DNA of 64,000 nt, taken from the NCBI GenBank assembly GCA_965261725.1, contig CBDHDU010000016.1, forward strand, positions 1-64,000, read 5' to 3'. Under the pieces are notes generated by a model, which worked only from the letters and a program-made list of their open reading frames with translations, was not told the DNA's origin and made no database searches. A program made the translations under genes and the position numbers. Positions 38,858 to 47,893 of this stretch are shown here, in pieces (within the stretch, counting starts at the first letter, position 1; each line of letters opens with the position of its first letter). The DNA comes from CANDOC01 sp965261725 (GTDB lineage Bacteria; Pseudomonadota; Gammaproteobacteria; Pseudomonadales; Endozoicomonadaceae).

Positions 38858-40174
38858 ATGACAGCTTATAACCGCGCAGAAGAAATCGCCCGCATCGAAC
38901 AAGACTGGGCAGAAAACCCCCGCTGGAAAAACGTCAAGCGTACCTACACCGCTGAAGATGTTGTACGTCTGCGGGGCTCCGTTAAAGTCGAAAACACCAT
39001 TGCCCGTCAGGGTGCCGAAAAACTGTGGGATCTGGTTTACGGCGGCCAGGCAAAAAAAGGCTATGTGAACTGTCTAGGTGCACTGACCGGTGGTCAGGCA
39101 GTACAGCAGGTTAAAGCCGGTATCGAAGCCATCTACCTTTCCGGTTGGCAGGTTGCAGCTGACAACAACACCGCCAGCACCATGTATCCTGACCAGTCTC
39201 TGTACCCGGTTGATTCCGTACCCGCAGTTGTTAAGCGTATCAACAACAGCTTCAAGCGTGCGGATCAGGTGCAGTGGAAAGCGGGTAAGAACCCGGGTGA
39301 AGAAGGTTATGTTGACCTGTTCGCACCGATAGTTGCCGATGCTGAAGCCGGTTTCGGGGGCGTACTGAACGCTTACGAACTGATGAAAAATATGATCGAA
39401 GCCGGTGCCGCAGGCGTTCACTTCGAAGACCAGCTGGCTTCTGTGAAGAAGTGTGGCCACATGGGTGGTAAAGTACTGGTCCCAACTCAGGAAGCAGTAC
39501 AGAAACTGATTGCGGCGCGTCTGGCTGCTGACGTTGCCGATGTGCCCACCATCGTACTGGCACGTACTGATGCGAACGCCGCAGACCTGATCACTTCTGA
39601 CTGCGATGAATACGATTCACCGTTCCTGACCGGTGAGCGCACCGCTGAAGGCTTCTACCGCACCAAGGCCGGTATCGATCAGGCCATTGCCCGTGGTCTG
39701 GCTTACGCACCTTATGCTGACCTGCTGTGGTGTGAAACTGCAACACCGGATCTGGACGAAGCCCGCAAGTTTGCTGAAGCCATCCGTAAGGAATACCCGG
39801 ATCAGCTGCTGGCTTATAACTGCTCACCTTCCTTCAACTGGAAGAAGAATCTGGACGACGAAACCATTGCCAAGTTCCAGCAGGAACTGAGCGACATGGG
39901 TTACAAGTACCAGTTCATCACTTTGGCCGGTATTCACAACATGTGGTACAACATGTTCGAACTGGCACACAACTATGCCCAGGGTGAAGGCATGAAGCAC
40001 TATGTTGAAATGGTGCAGGAACCTGAGTTTGCTGCAGCTGAGAAGGGTTACACCTTTGTTGCCCACCAGCAGGAAGTAGGCACTGGCTACTTCGATGATA
40101 TGACCACCGTTATTCAGGGCGGTAAGTCTTCTGTTACTGCACTGACAGGCTCTACCGAAGAAGAACAGTTCTAA
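38858..40174 (+). CDS. aceA: Isocitrate lyase
   Basis: A 438-residue enzyme splitting isocitrate to succinate and glyoxylate, the first step of the glyoxylate bypass. The catalytic motif KKCGHMGGK is present with nucleophile Cys199. Other conserved regions are CLGALTGGQAVQQVKAGIEA, SGWQVAADNN, FAPIVADAEAGFGG and LLAYNCSPSFNWKKN. GGAG lies about 7 bases upstream of ATG. It is closest to the E. coli AceA type. The divergent LysR gene, malate synthase G at 32.6 kb and icd at 24.4 kb make a loose glyoxylate-shunt neighbourhood. Confidence 0.96.
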   Translation: MTAYNRAEEIARIEQDWAENPRWKNVKRTYTAEDVVRLRGSVKVENTIARQGAEKLWDLVYGGQAKKGYVNCLGALTGGQAVQQVKAGIEAIYLSGWQVAADNNTASTMYPDQSLYPVDSVPAVVKRINNSFKRADQVQWKAGKNPGEEGYVDLFAPIVADAEAGFGGVLNAYELMKNMIEAGAAGVHFEDQLASVKKCGHMGGKVLVPTQEAVQKLIAARLAADVADVPTIVLARTDANAADLITSDCDEYDSPFLTGERTAEGFYRTKAGIDQAIARGLAYAPYADLLWCETATPDLDEARKFAEAIRKEYPDQLLAYNCSPSFNWKKNLDDETIAKFQQELSDMGYKYQFITLAGIHNMWYNMFELAHNYAQGEGMKHYVEMVQEPEFAAAEKGYTFVAHQQEVGTGYFDDMTTVIQGGKSSVTALTGSTEEEQF

Positions 40175-40196
40175 CGATACTTTAAAATGCCTATCC

Positions 40197-40229
40197 CGGT
40201 ACCGGAGTAATCGCTTCGGTACTGTTTTC
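40197..40229 (+). terminator. Probable terminator after aceA
   Basis: CGGTACCG pairs with CGGTACTG (one G-T pair) around a 12-base loop and is followed by TTTTC. It lies 22 bases after the aceA stop. Confidence 0.7.
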
Positions 40230-40383
40230 TGGTAGCCTGTTGAATTTGATACGTCGAGATATAAAAAGAGTTAAGCACCCTCCGAATGTAATCCTGCTAC
40301 TTTATCTTTCACCTTCGCCCCAACAATTTATAACCCTGAATAACAATAACGCTGATGAGCCATACTTCACGGCAAAAACATGA

Positions 40384-41246
40384 TCATAAATTGATCAATC
40401 CAAGCACTTTCAGCATGTAGTCTTCACTCCAGCCACAAGTCTTTCTTTTGTTTTTGATGCCTGCTTTTACAGACGTATCCAGCTTTAGAAGGTTCAGCGT
40501 TACCTGCCTGGCAACCGCAAGATTTTCCGCCGAGAAGCCCCGCCTTGCACGGCATCGGTCTTCATCTAAGGCAACATCGAGAACCCAATGCAGCTGATTC
40601 TCGACTAACCAATGCTTTCGCGTAGCCTGTAACAAGTCACTGGCAGTCAATTCCCTACTTGAAATGAAATACCTGACCAGCGTCTTACCTTTTCCCTGCC
40701 TGGAACTGTCAAGTTGCACGGCAGCAATCGTTTTAGCCCCCCAAGCATGAGTATAGGAGGCTTCCGTCGTGCTCAGCACCCAACAACGCCGATGTTCTTT
40801 CCGGCCATGATCCTTTTGCCTTCTTGTTCTGCAAAGTGCTGCCCTGGAGCATCTTCCGGGTTCGCTTGCCAGTATTGATCAAAGGTTCGCGCCAGTTCAC
40901 CGTACAGCTTTTTCTGATTACCTTTGACAGCCAGCAGATAGTCTGCATCTTTTTTGAGAATGGCCGAAGCTATCTTTTTTTGACAACCCATGGCATCAAT
41001 AGTGACTAGACTGCCACTGACTTCAAGGAGCTTGAGTAGCTCCGGAATAGCCGTTATCTCATTACTTTTACGGTCCACCTTGTACTGTCCGATCGAGAGT
41101 CCGGCTTCTGTACACCAAGCATTGACCATGTGTATAGCATCTTTCCCCTTGTTCCAGGCTGATCCCTTGACAGTCTTGCCATCCAGAGAAACAACCTCTA
41201 CAGGCGATGAACCCGCTTTGCGATTGGCTGACTGGTTAAAAATTGT
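40384..41246 (-). pseudogene. ISAs1-family transposase remnant
   Basis: A degenerate transposase of the ISAs1 family (DDE_Tnp_1-like). Visible in order on the minus strand are VEVVSLDGKTVKGSAW, LVTIDAMGCQKKIASAI and DADYLLAVKGNQKKLYGEL; then a frame change near 40790; then HGRKEHRRCWVLSTTEAS, HWLVENQLHWVLDVALDEDR and a normal-looking C-terminus. The first roughly 130 residues of the family are missing: an in-frame TGA precedes IFNQSANRKAG at 41247. I found no terminal inverted repeats. It separates aceA from the glutathione transferase gene. Confidence 0.85.
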
Positions 41247-41322
41247 TCATGTTTTTGCCGTGAGGCGGTTAATTAAGCTCACCGCCTGAGCTCTGTTTTC
41301 AATTGATTATCCTAAGAAGGAA

Positions 41323-41964
41323 TCAAGCACTCATCATTGCCTGATCTGCCGCGATACGATTGGCAAACAGTGTGGTGGCAAACAATCGATCCCGGTAAGC
41401 TGCCAGCTTTGGCCAGTGGACAGAATCAACATCAACACCGCCGTATTTCATATTCAGCAGCATTGAGCCCATGCAGAGATCGGCGGTTGTCAGGTTGTTG
41501 CTTACCAGAAAATCACTTTCGCCCAACTGACCTTCCAGATAGCTAAACACTTTAGGCATATCATTTTCGATAGCATTGGATACACGTTCTTCGTCAGCCT
41601 CCTGCTTCATCAATATTTTTTTAACAACCCTTTCAAAGAAGATCGGTCCGGCAACAGAAATCACTGCGGTGTCGGCATACTCTTCATACCAGCGGGCTTT
41701 GGCGCGGGTAACCAGATCTTCAGGGTAGAGTGGGTTTTCCGGGTAACGCTGATCGAGGTATTCGCAGATAACGGAAGAGTCGGCCAGTTTGATCTTGTCA
41801 TCTTCAAAAGCGGGGATTTTTCCAAGGGGGCTGAGCGCTTCAAAACCGGCTGGCTTTTCCAGAGGGGTGACAGGATTGACTGTAAATTCTATTCCCTTGG
41901 CTTCAAGCGCCAGAATCACTTTGCGGACAAAGGGGGAAAACTGGATGCCGTATACCGTGGTCAT
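41323..41964 (-). CDS. Glutathione S-transferase family protein
   Basis: A 213-residue GST. The thioredoxin-like N-terminal domain starts TTVYGIQFSPFVRKVILALE, with the cis-Pro region GKIPAFED and the glutathione-binding LADSSVICEYLDQRYP. The helical C-terminal domain covers about residues 85-213 and includes FLVSNNLTTADLCMGSML. No specific subclass or substrate can be assigned. It lies beside insertion-sequence debris but is itself intact. Confidence 0.88.
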   Translation of the reverse strand: MTTVYGIQFSPFVRKVILALEAKGIEFTVNPVTPLEKPAGFEALSPLGKIPAFEDDKIKLADSSVICEYLDQRYPENPLYPEDLVTRAKARWYEEYADTAVISVAGPIFFERVVKKILMKQEADEERVSNAIENDMPKVFSYLEGQLGESDFLVSNNLTTADLCMGSMLLNMKYGGVDVDSVHWPKLAAYRDRLFATTLFANRIAADQAMMSA

Positions 41965-42285
41965 ATGTTTTACCTTTCGTTTAAAGGGAGGAGCTGCTCG
42001 GTTGTAAAGGTTCTATGGCAACATGAATGATTGACCTGATAACAAGCGTAGCCTGTATAGTAAATTCGGGAGTAAATGAGCATTGCTCTAGTGAAATCAG
42101 GGGCGTACCTTTGCTGTCGTAGGGGCTTCTGCTGGCTGGCCAATTAAAAATCTGTTTCAAGCTATGATGTCAAATATAGCCTATGATGATAATCTGGTGG
42201 CTTAAGCCTTAAAGGGAATGACTCAAGGTCTGGCAGTTGCTGCTATAAAATATATGAGATTGATCTTATTAATTGTGGAGGCTTT
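41965..42285. other. Intergenic region between GST and the hydrolase gene
   Basis: A 321-base gap between divergent genes. AT content rises toward 42280, where GGAGG precedes the hydrolase start. No gene, repeat or clear promoter was identified. Confidence 0.35.
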
Positions 42286-43155
42286 ATGAAATCAGAAGTT
42301 GTTGAAGTGGATGGCTATAAAATAATGACCTATAGCGAAGGCGATTCAGATCAAACGCTTCTGCTTATTCATGGCGGTCCGGGTTGTCCTTGTAATTACT
42401 TAAGAGATGCTCATTTGCATTTTGCTGAGTCCGGGTATCGGGTCGTCACATGGGATCAGCTGGGCGGAGGGGAATCTGAAAGAGCCACGGACAGAAATCT
42501 GTTTCAGTTGTCTCGGTTTGTGGAAGAGGTTGAAGCTGTTAGAGTCGCTCTGAAACTTGGAAAAGTTCACCTCTTGGGACAGTCTTGGGGAGGTGTGCTG
42601 GGTTTAGAGTACTGTTTCAAATACATCCAGAATGTTAAGACTTTTATTGCGGTCAGCACGGCCTTTGATTTGCCCAGGATGCAAAGAGGGTTTGAAAGGA
42701 AAAAGCTGGCGCTTGGCGAGCAGGTTTATACGATGATGGCAGCAAGAGAAGCAGAAGGTACGACAGATCATCCTGAGTATCAGGCTGCTATTACCTTATT
42801 GCGATATCGTCATTTTTGCCGTTTAGATCAATGGCCTGAATCACTGGAATATTCAATGAAAAATATCGCAACGCCGGTTTTTTCAACAATGTTTGGTCCC
42901 TATTTTTTTAATTGTACCGGTAATATCCGTGGTTTTAACCGCATGGATGATTTAAGTGAAATTGAGATTCCAGTATTTATCGTGCATGGTGAGCATGATT
43001 ATATAATTCCGGAGCTCGCGTGTATTGCACGAGATAACTTCCCGAATGCTGAATTGATGATGATAAGAGGTGGCTCACATACGTCGTTTATAGAGAAACC
43101 GCAGCAATATACAGAAGGTGTATTGAGTTTTCTGTCTAAGCATAATGGGTGTTAA
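42286..43155 (+). CDS. Alpha/beta hydrolase, proline iminopeptidase-like (S33)
   Basis: A 289-residue hydrolase. HGGPGCPCNYL forms the oxyanion-hole region, GQSWGG carries the nucleophile Ser, VHGEHDYIIPE carries the acid Asp and GGSHTSF the His, so the triad is complete. The family includes proline iminopeptidases, which release N-terminal proline from peptides; related esterases and amidases share these motifs. GGAGG lies 5 bases upstream of the ATG. Its lower GC than neighbours and its placement among insertion sequences hint at acquisition by transfer, but that is inference. Confidence 0.82.
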   Translation: MKSEVVEVDGYKIMTYSEGDSDQTLLLIHGGPGCPCNYLRDAHLHFAESGYRVVTWDQLGGGESERATDRNLFQLSRFVEEVEAVRVALKLGKVHLLGQSWGGVLGLEYCFKYIQNVKTFIAVSTAFDLPRMQRGFERKKLALGEQVYTMMAAREAEGTTDHPEYQAAITLLRYRHFCRLDQWPESLEYSMKNIATPVFSTMFGPYFFNCTGNIRGFNRMDDLSEIEIPVFIVHGEHDYIIPELACIARDNFPNAELMMIRGGSHTSFIEKPQQYTEGVLSFLSKHNGC

Positions 43156-43465
43156 AGGCAACCTTTGAGTAGTTATGTGCTATTTGCATTATCTATTATG
43201 CAGTATTTAAAAGGTTGTCGAAGTAAAAGCTGTAACAGGTTATTGAGGTTTTCCGTTAGACCTGAACCAAAGTAATGTGCTGACTTGCCATCAACAGATA
43301 TAAAAGCTCGAATTGTAGATTTTCTGTCTCCTCGGTTAAATGATGAAGCTGCACGATTCTGACTGGATGTGAGTAAAACCAGACCTGTTTTGAATATTGA
43401 CAGGAGAATATCACAAGGTGGCTTCAGAGTTGTCCATTGTGTTTGTGTAAAACCACAAATGTTTC
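43156..43465. other. Intergenic region left of the IS5-type element
   Basis: About 310 bases with no supported gene. It ends in the TTA target duplication of the IS5-type element; the uninterrupted pre-insertion sequence does not reveal a broken gene that I can recognise. Confidence 0.3.
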
Positions 43466-43468
43466 TTA

Positions 43469-44360
43469 GAAGCCGTCTGAAAAGTCCTCCTTCAAGCCAA
43501 ACGCCGCAGCATCAGGTGAATCATGGACAGTTGAATCATAGCCTCAGCGGTTTCAGGCAACACCTCGTAATCTTTGCTGAGTCTTCGGTTATGATTTAGC
43601 CAGGAAAATGTCCGTTCGACTACCCAGCGTCGTGGTAACAGCTGGAAGCCTTTTTGTTTATCACTGCGTAGAACAACTTGCAATATGAATTGGAATTTCG
43701 AACTGACCCAGTCCACTAACTTGCCCCGATAGCCGCCATCAACCCAGATCAGGCGTAACTTTTTACAACGACCATTCAAGCGTGTTAATAGCAGTTTGGC
43801 TCCATCCCGATCCTGAATCTCAGCGGAAGTGACAACGATTGCTAGCAGTAACCCCATGGTGTCAACGAGGATATGACGCTTGCGCCCCTTGATCTTTTTG
43901 CCTGCATCGTAGCCGCGATCAGACCCACCGATCGCCGTGGTTTTAACGCTCTGGCTATCGAGACTAGCTGCCGTTGCATGCTTATGACGCCCTGCTTTCT
44001 GACGCACTTTGGCATGAAGCGTGTCATGAATCCTTTGCCAAGTTTGGTCTCGTCGCCAAACCCTGAAGTAGTGATACACTGTTTTATAGTTCGGAAAATC
44101 AGTAGGAAGGGCAGCCCATTGACAGCCTGTTTTCAAAACATAAAAAATGCCATTGATAAGCTGCCGACGGCTGATTGTTACAGGTCGTCCTCCGGGTTTG
44201 GCAGGTGGGAGCAGAGGTTTTAACTTTTTCCACGCTCCCTGACTCAAATCTGAGGGATACCTTTTCTTCTTTTTTTGACGACGCTTACCCATTACACCCC
44301 TGAAAAATGCCTGTTTTTTTCAGTATATATGGGCGGCTATGCTACTTTTCAGACGGCTTC
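43469..44360 (-). mobile_element. Complete IS5-family element with inverted repeats and TTA target duplication
   Basis: An 892-bp element. The left end GAAGCCGTCTGAAAAGT (43469-43485) is a perfect inverted copy of the right end (44344-44360). TTA flanks both sides (43466-43468 and 44361-44363), a 3-bp target duplication as expected for the IS427-like part of the IS5 family. The single transposase gene fills it. Intact ends, duplication and gene suggest a recent insertion. Confidence 0.9.
43492..44292 (-). CDS. IS5-family transposase
   Basis: A 266-residue DDE transposase in one uninterrupted frame. The N-terminus is Lys-rich (MGKRRQKKKKRYPSDLS), followed by the DUF4096-like part LLPPAKPGGRPVTISRRQLI and FPNYKTVYHYFRVWRRD. 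Catalytic residues are Asp in SLDSQSVKTT, Asp in IWVDGGYRGKLVDW and Glu in WVVERTFSWLNHNRRLSKDY. Because many members of this family use two frames, a single complete frame here implies a functional enzyme. Confidence 0.92.
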   Translation of the reverse strand: MGKRRQKKKKRYPSDLSQGAWKKLKPLLPPAKPGGRPVTISRRQLINGIFYVLKTGCQWAALPTDFPNYKTVYHYFRVWRRDQTWQRIHDTLHAKVRQKAGRHKHATAASLDSQSVKTTAIGGSDRGYDAGKKIKGRKRHILVDTMGLLLAIVVTSAEIQDRDGAKLLLTRLNGRCKKLRLIWVDGGYRGKLVDWVSSKFQFILQVVLRSDKQKGFQLLPRRWVVERTFSWLNHNRRLSKDYEVLPETAEAMIQLSMIHLMLRRLA

Positions 44361-44508
44361 TTAGCCTCTCAAGGAAGTCATCTGATTCGGCTTGTCGTTC
44401 TAATGCAGATCTAAACGCAGGCTCCATGAAGTGGTTATAGTTCTACGGACACACAAACACGGGTAATATTGCAGCCCATTAAGGTGTGTCCAAATGTCAG
44501 GAAAGAAA

Positions 44509-45835
44509 GGCTCTTTCGCAGGTTGGCTGATCATTTTTGAGCCTCCTGCCGAATTTTCAGATACAGATATTCAAGGTCATTGTAACCACATGCCTTGTAG
44601 ACAATTCGTTTGATGACCCCATTGAAGGCTTCGATCTTTGCGCTGGTTATACGATGCTGGCAATAGGACAGTAAACCTTCTCTTGCTCTATCCAGCCCCC
44701 TTGCAAAGCGTTTAAGCTCATCAATACCAGTTTCTTTGGCCAATCCTATCCACTTGTCGAGAAACTTGCTGGCACAGGCTTTGTAGGTGTACGTCCATAG
44801 TTGTCTGAGCATATCCTTCAGTATGTAGGCCTGATTCAGATCTTCATTCATTGACAGTAACTCATGCAGGCTGGTTTCTCGCTTTGGTGTGAGGTTTTCT
44901 ACATTCATGAACAGGTTGAACCGCTGACCTTTGATAAAAGGCTTATCGTCTTCCTGTGCTTACCTCCACTCTCTACGACGAATTTTGTCTATGACTTCGT
45001 TGTAGTTAGCAATGATGTGAAACTTGTCATAGACAATATCAACATCTGGCAGGTACTCTTTGACCGATGCCTTATAGCTGCCACCGCGATCTATTCCTAC
45101 GCACTGAATACAGGCTCTTTGCTCCAGTGTCAGACTGCTCAGAAAACGGTCTAACGTCGCTTTTCGTTTACCTTCACCAAGGTAGAGGATCTCACCTGTA
45201 TCAGCATTTAGAACAATGGTCAGATAGTGATGTCCCTTGCCTATTGATTTCTCATCGATTAACAAAGCCCGTAAGCCGTCGAGCTTGGGGGCTGGCAGAG
45301 TTTTCATTAGCATCTCTTTATTCCAGCGCCGTGCTGTGTCATGGGATATAGCGATGAATTCCGGAACCTTATCGCTGGGCATGTAACGGCATAGATGGCT
45401 AACATCCTGTTTTAGGCGGTCTGTAGCTTGAGCCTTGGGAGAAAGGCTAGGAATAGTCACTGTCTCTATATGCTTACAATTTGAACAGCGACCCTGATAG
45501 GCTGTGAATAGCAGGTTGACCTTGATTGAACCAAACGGCAGATCTTGAACATTTCTATCATTCTCGCGCATCTTGCCCATAGGCCAGTGACACTGGCTGC
45601 ACTTGAACTGCTGTATACGACCATCTCTACGCAAATAGACGAATGCTTCAGAGGCATCCCAGTCGATATCAATACGGTCGATTACCCAACCAGAAAATGC
45701 GAACATAGGACGAAGTGAGGGTGTTGCACACATGGCTGATCCTTCAGAAATGTTGATCCTTTCAAATCAATCATTCACTGAAGGCTATTTCTGTTGCAAC
45801 CCCTCGCTTTTCATCAGCCAACCTGCGAAAGCCCC
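44509..45835 (-). mobile_element. ISL3-family element with 8-bp target duplication
   Basis: A 1327-bp element. The left end (44509-44531) starts GGCTCTTTCGCAGGTTGGCT and the right end (45813-45835) is its inverted copy, differing only near the outer tip. Direct repeats GAAAGAAA flank it at 44501-44508 and 45836-45843, the 8-bp duplication characteristic of ISL3. It lies inside an IS3-family orfA. Confidence 0.92.
44531..45733 (-). pseudogene. ISL3-family transposase with one in-frame stop
   Basis: About 400 codons on the minus strand. The N-terminal zinc-finger-like part has FKCSQCHWPMGK and GRCSNCKHIETVTIPSL; a helix-turn-helix follows; then the DDE domain with LLIDEKSIGKGHHYLTIV, VGIDRGGSYKASVKEYLPD and VYDKFHIIANYNEVIDKIRR. 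A TAA at 44960-44962 interrupts the frame after RRREWR, and the same frame continues AQEDDKPFIKGQRFNLF through to ITSAKIEAFNGVIKRIVYKA and the normal end. Apart from this stop the gene is intact. Confidence 0.9.
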
Positions 45836-46115
45836 GAAAGAAAACGAAAACATATACAGCTGAGTTCAAGGAATCTGCAGTAAAACTGGCTGTAGAGTCT
45901 GATAAGCCGGTGACAGAAACAGCCAGAGAGCTTGAGGTGAACGCTAACACCCTGCACACCTGGATTGCTAAGTATCACCATCCTAAGGCTACCAGTAAGC
46001 CTCAGAAGAACGATGAGCATATATACGACGAACTCAAGCGTTTGCGCAAAGAGAACGTCAGACTGAAAGAAGAGCGAGCCATATTAAAAAAGGCGGCCGC
46101 CTTCTTTGCCAAAGA

Positions 46116-46268
46116 GTGTCACTGAAGTTTCAGTTCATCAGTGATAACCGGGAGCCATTCAGCCTCTCAGCCATGTGCCGGGTCATGTCGGTATCCCGTA
46201 GTGGCTACTATGAGTGGCTCTCTCGCCCGGTATCCAAGCGTTCTCAGGAGGTGAACTGGAACCTGACT
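46116..46268 (+). pseudogene. IS3-family orfB, 5' fragment
   Basis: The start of an IS3 OrfB: FQFISDNREPFSLSAMCRVM and SVSRSGYYEWLSRPVSKRSQ match the usual HTH-21-like N-terminus. Homology is lost after about 46250, where the ISKra4-like element begins, so the integrase core and the right end of the IS3 element are missing. The exact junction could not be fixed. Confidence 0.75.
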
Positions 46269-46304
46269 TACGTACACGGTATCTACGTTGGGTGTGCTGC
46301 CTGA

Positions 46305-47537
46305 TCAATGTACCGGGAAGAGGTTGTGTGCGACGGGAAAACCATAGCGATTCATTTTTGACCAGAATGCATCCCATTGCCCGGACGAACAAACTAATGC
46401 TCTCAACGTCAACAACATTGATGCACCTTGCTCTTTCCAGCGCATGCCAGAGCGGCACATACGTTGCTTTACCAAACTCTTGCAAGCCGCTTCCGTAACA
46501 CCTGAACCAATGGGTAAGTTCCTCTTTCTGGCTTCAGGATAAATCATTTGGTGCCAGTGATTTTCAAGCTCTCGCCGCAGGCTTTGTGCTGCGCCTTCAT
46601 CGTGTTTCAGGTCGTGTAGCTTCTGCTTGAACCATGCATGCCTTTCCTGTGTGGCTTTCTTTCCCGGATAAAGTGCCTCAGCAGCGTCAGCAACATATTC
46701 AGACACGTGATAAAAGTCCAGCACGTGGATAGATGTAAAGGATTCTAAAAATGTCCAGTTATCCGCCGCTCCGTCAGCAACCCCCACATAAACCGCCTCA
46801 GGGAATCTATCCTTAACCTTCTGGATTTCTCCAGTAAAACGGTTAATGAAGGTTTGCTTGCCGTATTCCGGTGCCTCTGCACAGTAGATTGTATGAAGAC
46901 GCTCGCCTTCATCATCATAGAGGCTGATAGTGCCGCACATAGCGATCCGATAGCCTTCGTAGTACAACAGATTTGCTCCATCAAGCCCTATGGCTACTGT
47001 TGTCACGGGCTTTGGTAACTCTGGAATATCGTATACCCACCTTTCTTCTTTGGCCTGTGCAATACTTGCCACCACATCGGCTAAATCACGAAGTGTTGAA
47101 CGACTGCTATTACGACCATGATTTTGTCGCAGATCGTCTTCTACCTGAGGGGCTGCCATCTGGGCATACTTCCAGCTCACCATGCGAGCAAAAGCCGGAG
47201 TCGAATTGACAATAATCCGGGCATTCTGATCCAGAGGGCAAAAGGTTTCTCCCCCCTGACTGCTCTGGTAAATGTAACGCGGAACTTTGACGGCTCCCCA
47301 TGACGTTTCGTAGACCTTGGGTTCTTTTTTATTCTTGCTGGTCATATGAATACCACCTACCTTTATGGGCGAACCGTCGGTGTCCATGTGTTCCAGTTGT
47401 TTTTCTACTCCAAGCGTTCCAGCTTGATTGAGGCTACCCTGAAGGCTGGTCTCGAAATCGAGCATTGAGTTGCCGTGCTGAATAGTGATGAGTATCTGCG
47501 TTTCTTGATTTTCAGATGATAGAATTTGAGCAGTCAT
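46305..47537 (-). CDS. ISKra4-family transposase
   Basis: A 410-residue transposase in one frame from ATG 47537; an in-frame TTG lies at 47546. It shows the ISKra4-type layout: SWGAVKVPRYIYQSSQGGET near residue 85, AIGLDGANLLYYEGYRIA and YVGVADGAADNWTFLESF in the catalytic part, VLDFYHVSEYVADAAEALYP, and the diagnostic C-terminal GSGVTEAACKSLVKQRMC. The element ends are not secure; weakly similar ACGTA-type ends near 46270 and 47561 are candidates. It separates a truncated IS3 copy from an outer-membrane protein stump, suggesting deletion or insertion at both. Confidence 0.85.
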   Translation of the reverse strand: MTAQILSSENQETQILITIQHGNSMLDFETSLQGSLNQAGTLGVEKQLEHMDTDGSPIKVGGIHMTSKNKKEPKVYETSWGAVKVPRYIYQSSQGGETFCPLDQNARIIVNSTPAFARMVSWKYAQMAAPQVEDDLRQNHGRNSSRSTLRDLADVVASIAQAKEERWVYDIPELPKPVTTVAIGLDGANLLYYEGYRIAMCGTISLYDDEGERLHTIYCAEAPEYGKQTFINRFTGEIQKVKDRFPEAVYVGVADGAADNWTFLESFTSIHVLDFYHVSEYVADAAEALYPGKKATQERHAWFKQKLHDLKHDEGAAQSLRRELENHWHQMIYPEARKRNLPIGSGVTEAACKSLVKQRMCRSGMRWKEQGASMLLTLRALVCSSGQWDAFWSKMNRYGFPVAHNLFPVH

Positions 47538-47550
47538 ACGGGGCAAAGGC

Positions 47551-47811
47551 CGTGCTTACGTCTATTATGATTTGATGAAAGTAGCTCACGGTAGTCGTTT
47601 TTCCTACATCAATTCCCGCTCACACCCTCTACGTTCAGATAGTTTCAAAGACAATATGAACTCTGCTGACGACAGCCTGAGTCACGAATTTATTGCCAGC
47701 TACCAGATTGATCCGCGCAACAACCTGCGCTTGTATTACAACGCTTCTCAGAAGCAGTTTAACGATGATAGGACTGGTGAAACCCGTTTGGAGTTTAACC
47801 ACCAGTTTTGA
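47551..47811 (+). pseudogene. C-terminal fragment of an outer-membrane beta-barrel protein
   Basis: The frame is open through GRAYVYYDLMKVAHGSRFSY and ends LRLYYNASQKQFND... with the last residues LEFNHQF. Alternating polar and aromatic strands and a terminal Phe are the hallmark of the BamA-recognised last strand of an outer-membrane barrel. Only about 85 residues remain; the 5' part is cut by the ISKra4-like element. Its own terminator survives just downstream. The porin class cannot be assigned. Confidence 0.6.
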
Positions 47812-47818
47812 TTATAAG

Positions 47819-47858
47819 TTGCCAGTAATCAGGAAATATTCTGATTACTGGCAAACTA
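47819..47858. terminator. Hairpin terminator after the barrel-protein fragment
   Basis: A perfect 14-bp stem TTGCCAGTAATCAG / CTGATTACTGGCAA with an 8-base loop, 8 bases after the stop of the fragment. No long T-run follows on plus; it lies between convergent genes. Confidence 0.6.
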
Positions 47859-47893
47859 GAAGTGCTTTTAATTGTTAGAAAAATGATCTGCTA

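Larger units (their letters stand above)
44494..46125 (+). pseudogene. IS3-family orfA interrupted by an ISL3 element
   Basis: Codons ATG TCA GGA AAG AAA (44494-44508) are followed by the ISL3 element, and the frame resumes at 45844 (one duplication copy removed) as TKTYTAEFKESAVKLAVES. The rejoined protein has a helix-turn-helix (VTETARELEVNANTLHTWIA) and a leucine-zipper tail (ELKRLRKENVRLKEERAILK), typical of IS3 OrfA. It ends at 46125 and overlaps orfB by 10 bases, next to an A6-G run suited to the usual -1 frameshift. The interruption is exact and reversible on paper. Confidence 0.9.

Noticed and set aside
43366..43599. Plus-strand frame crossing the left end of the IS5-type element
   Set aside because: It crosses the element boundary and has no domain; coincidental open frame.
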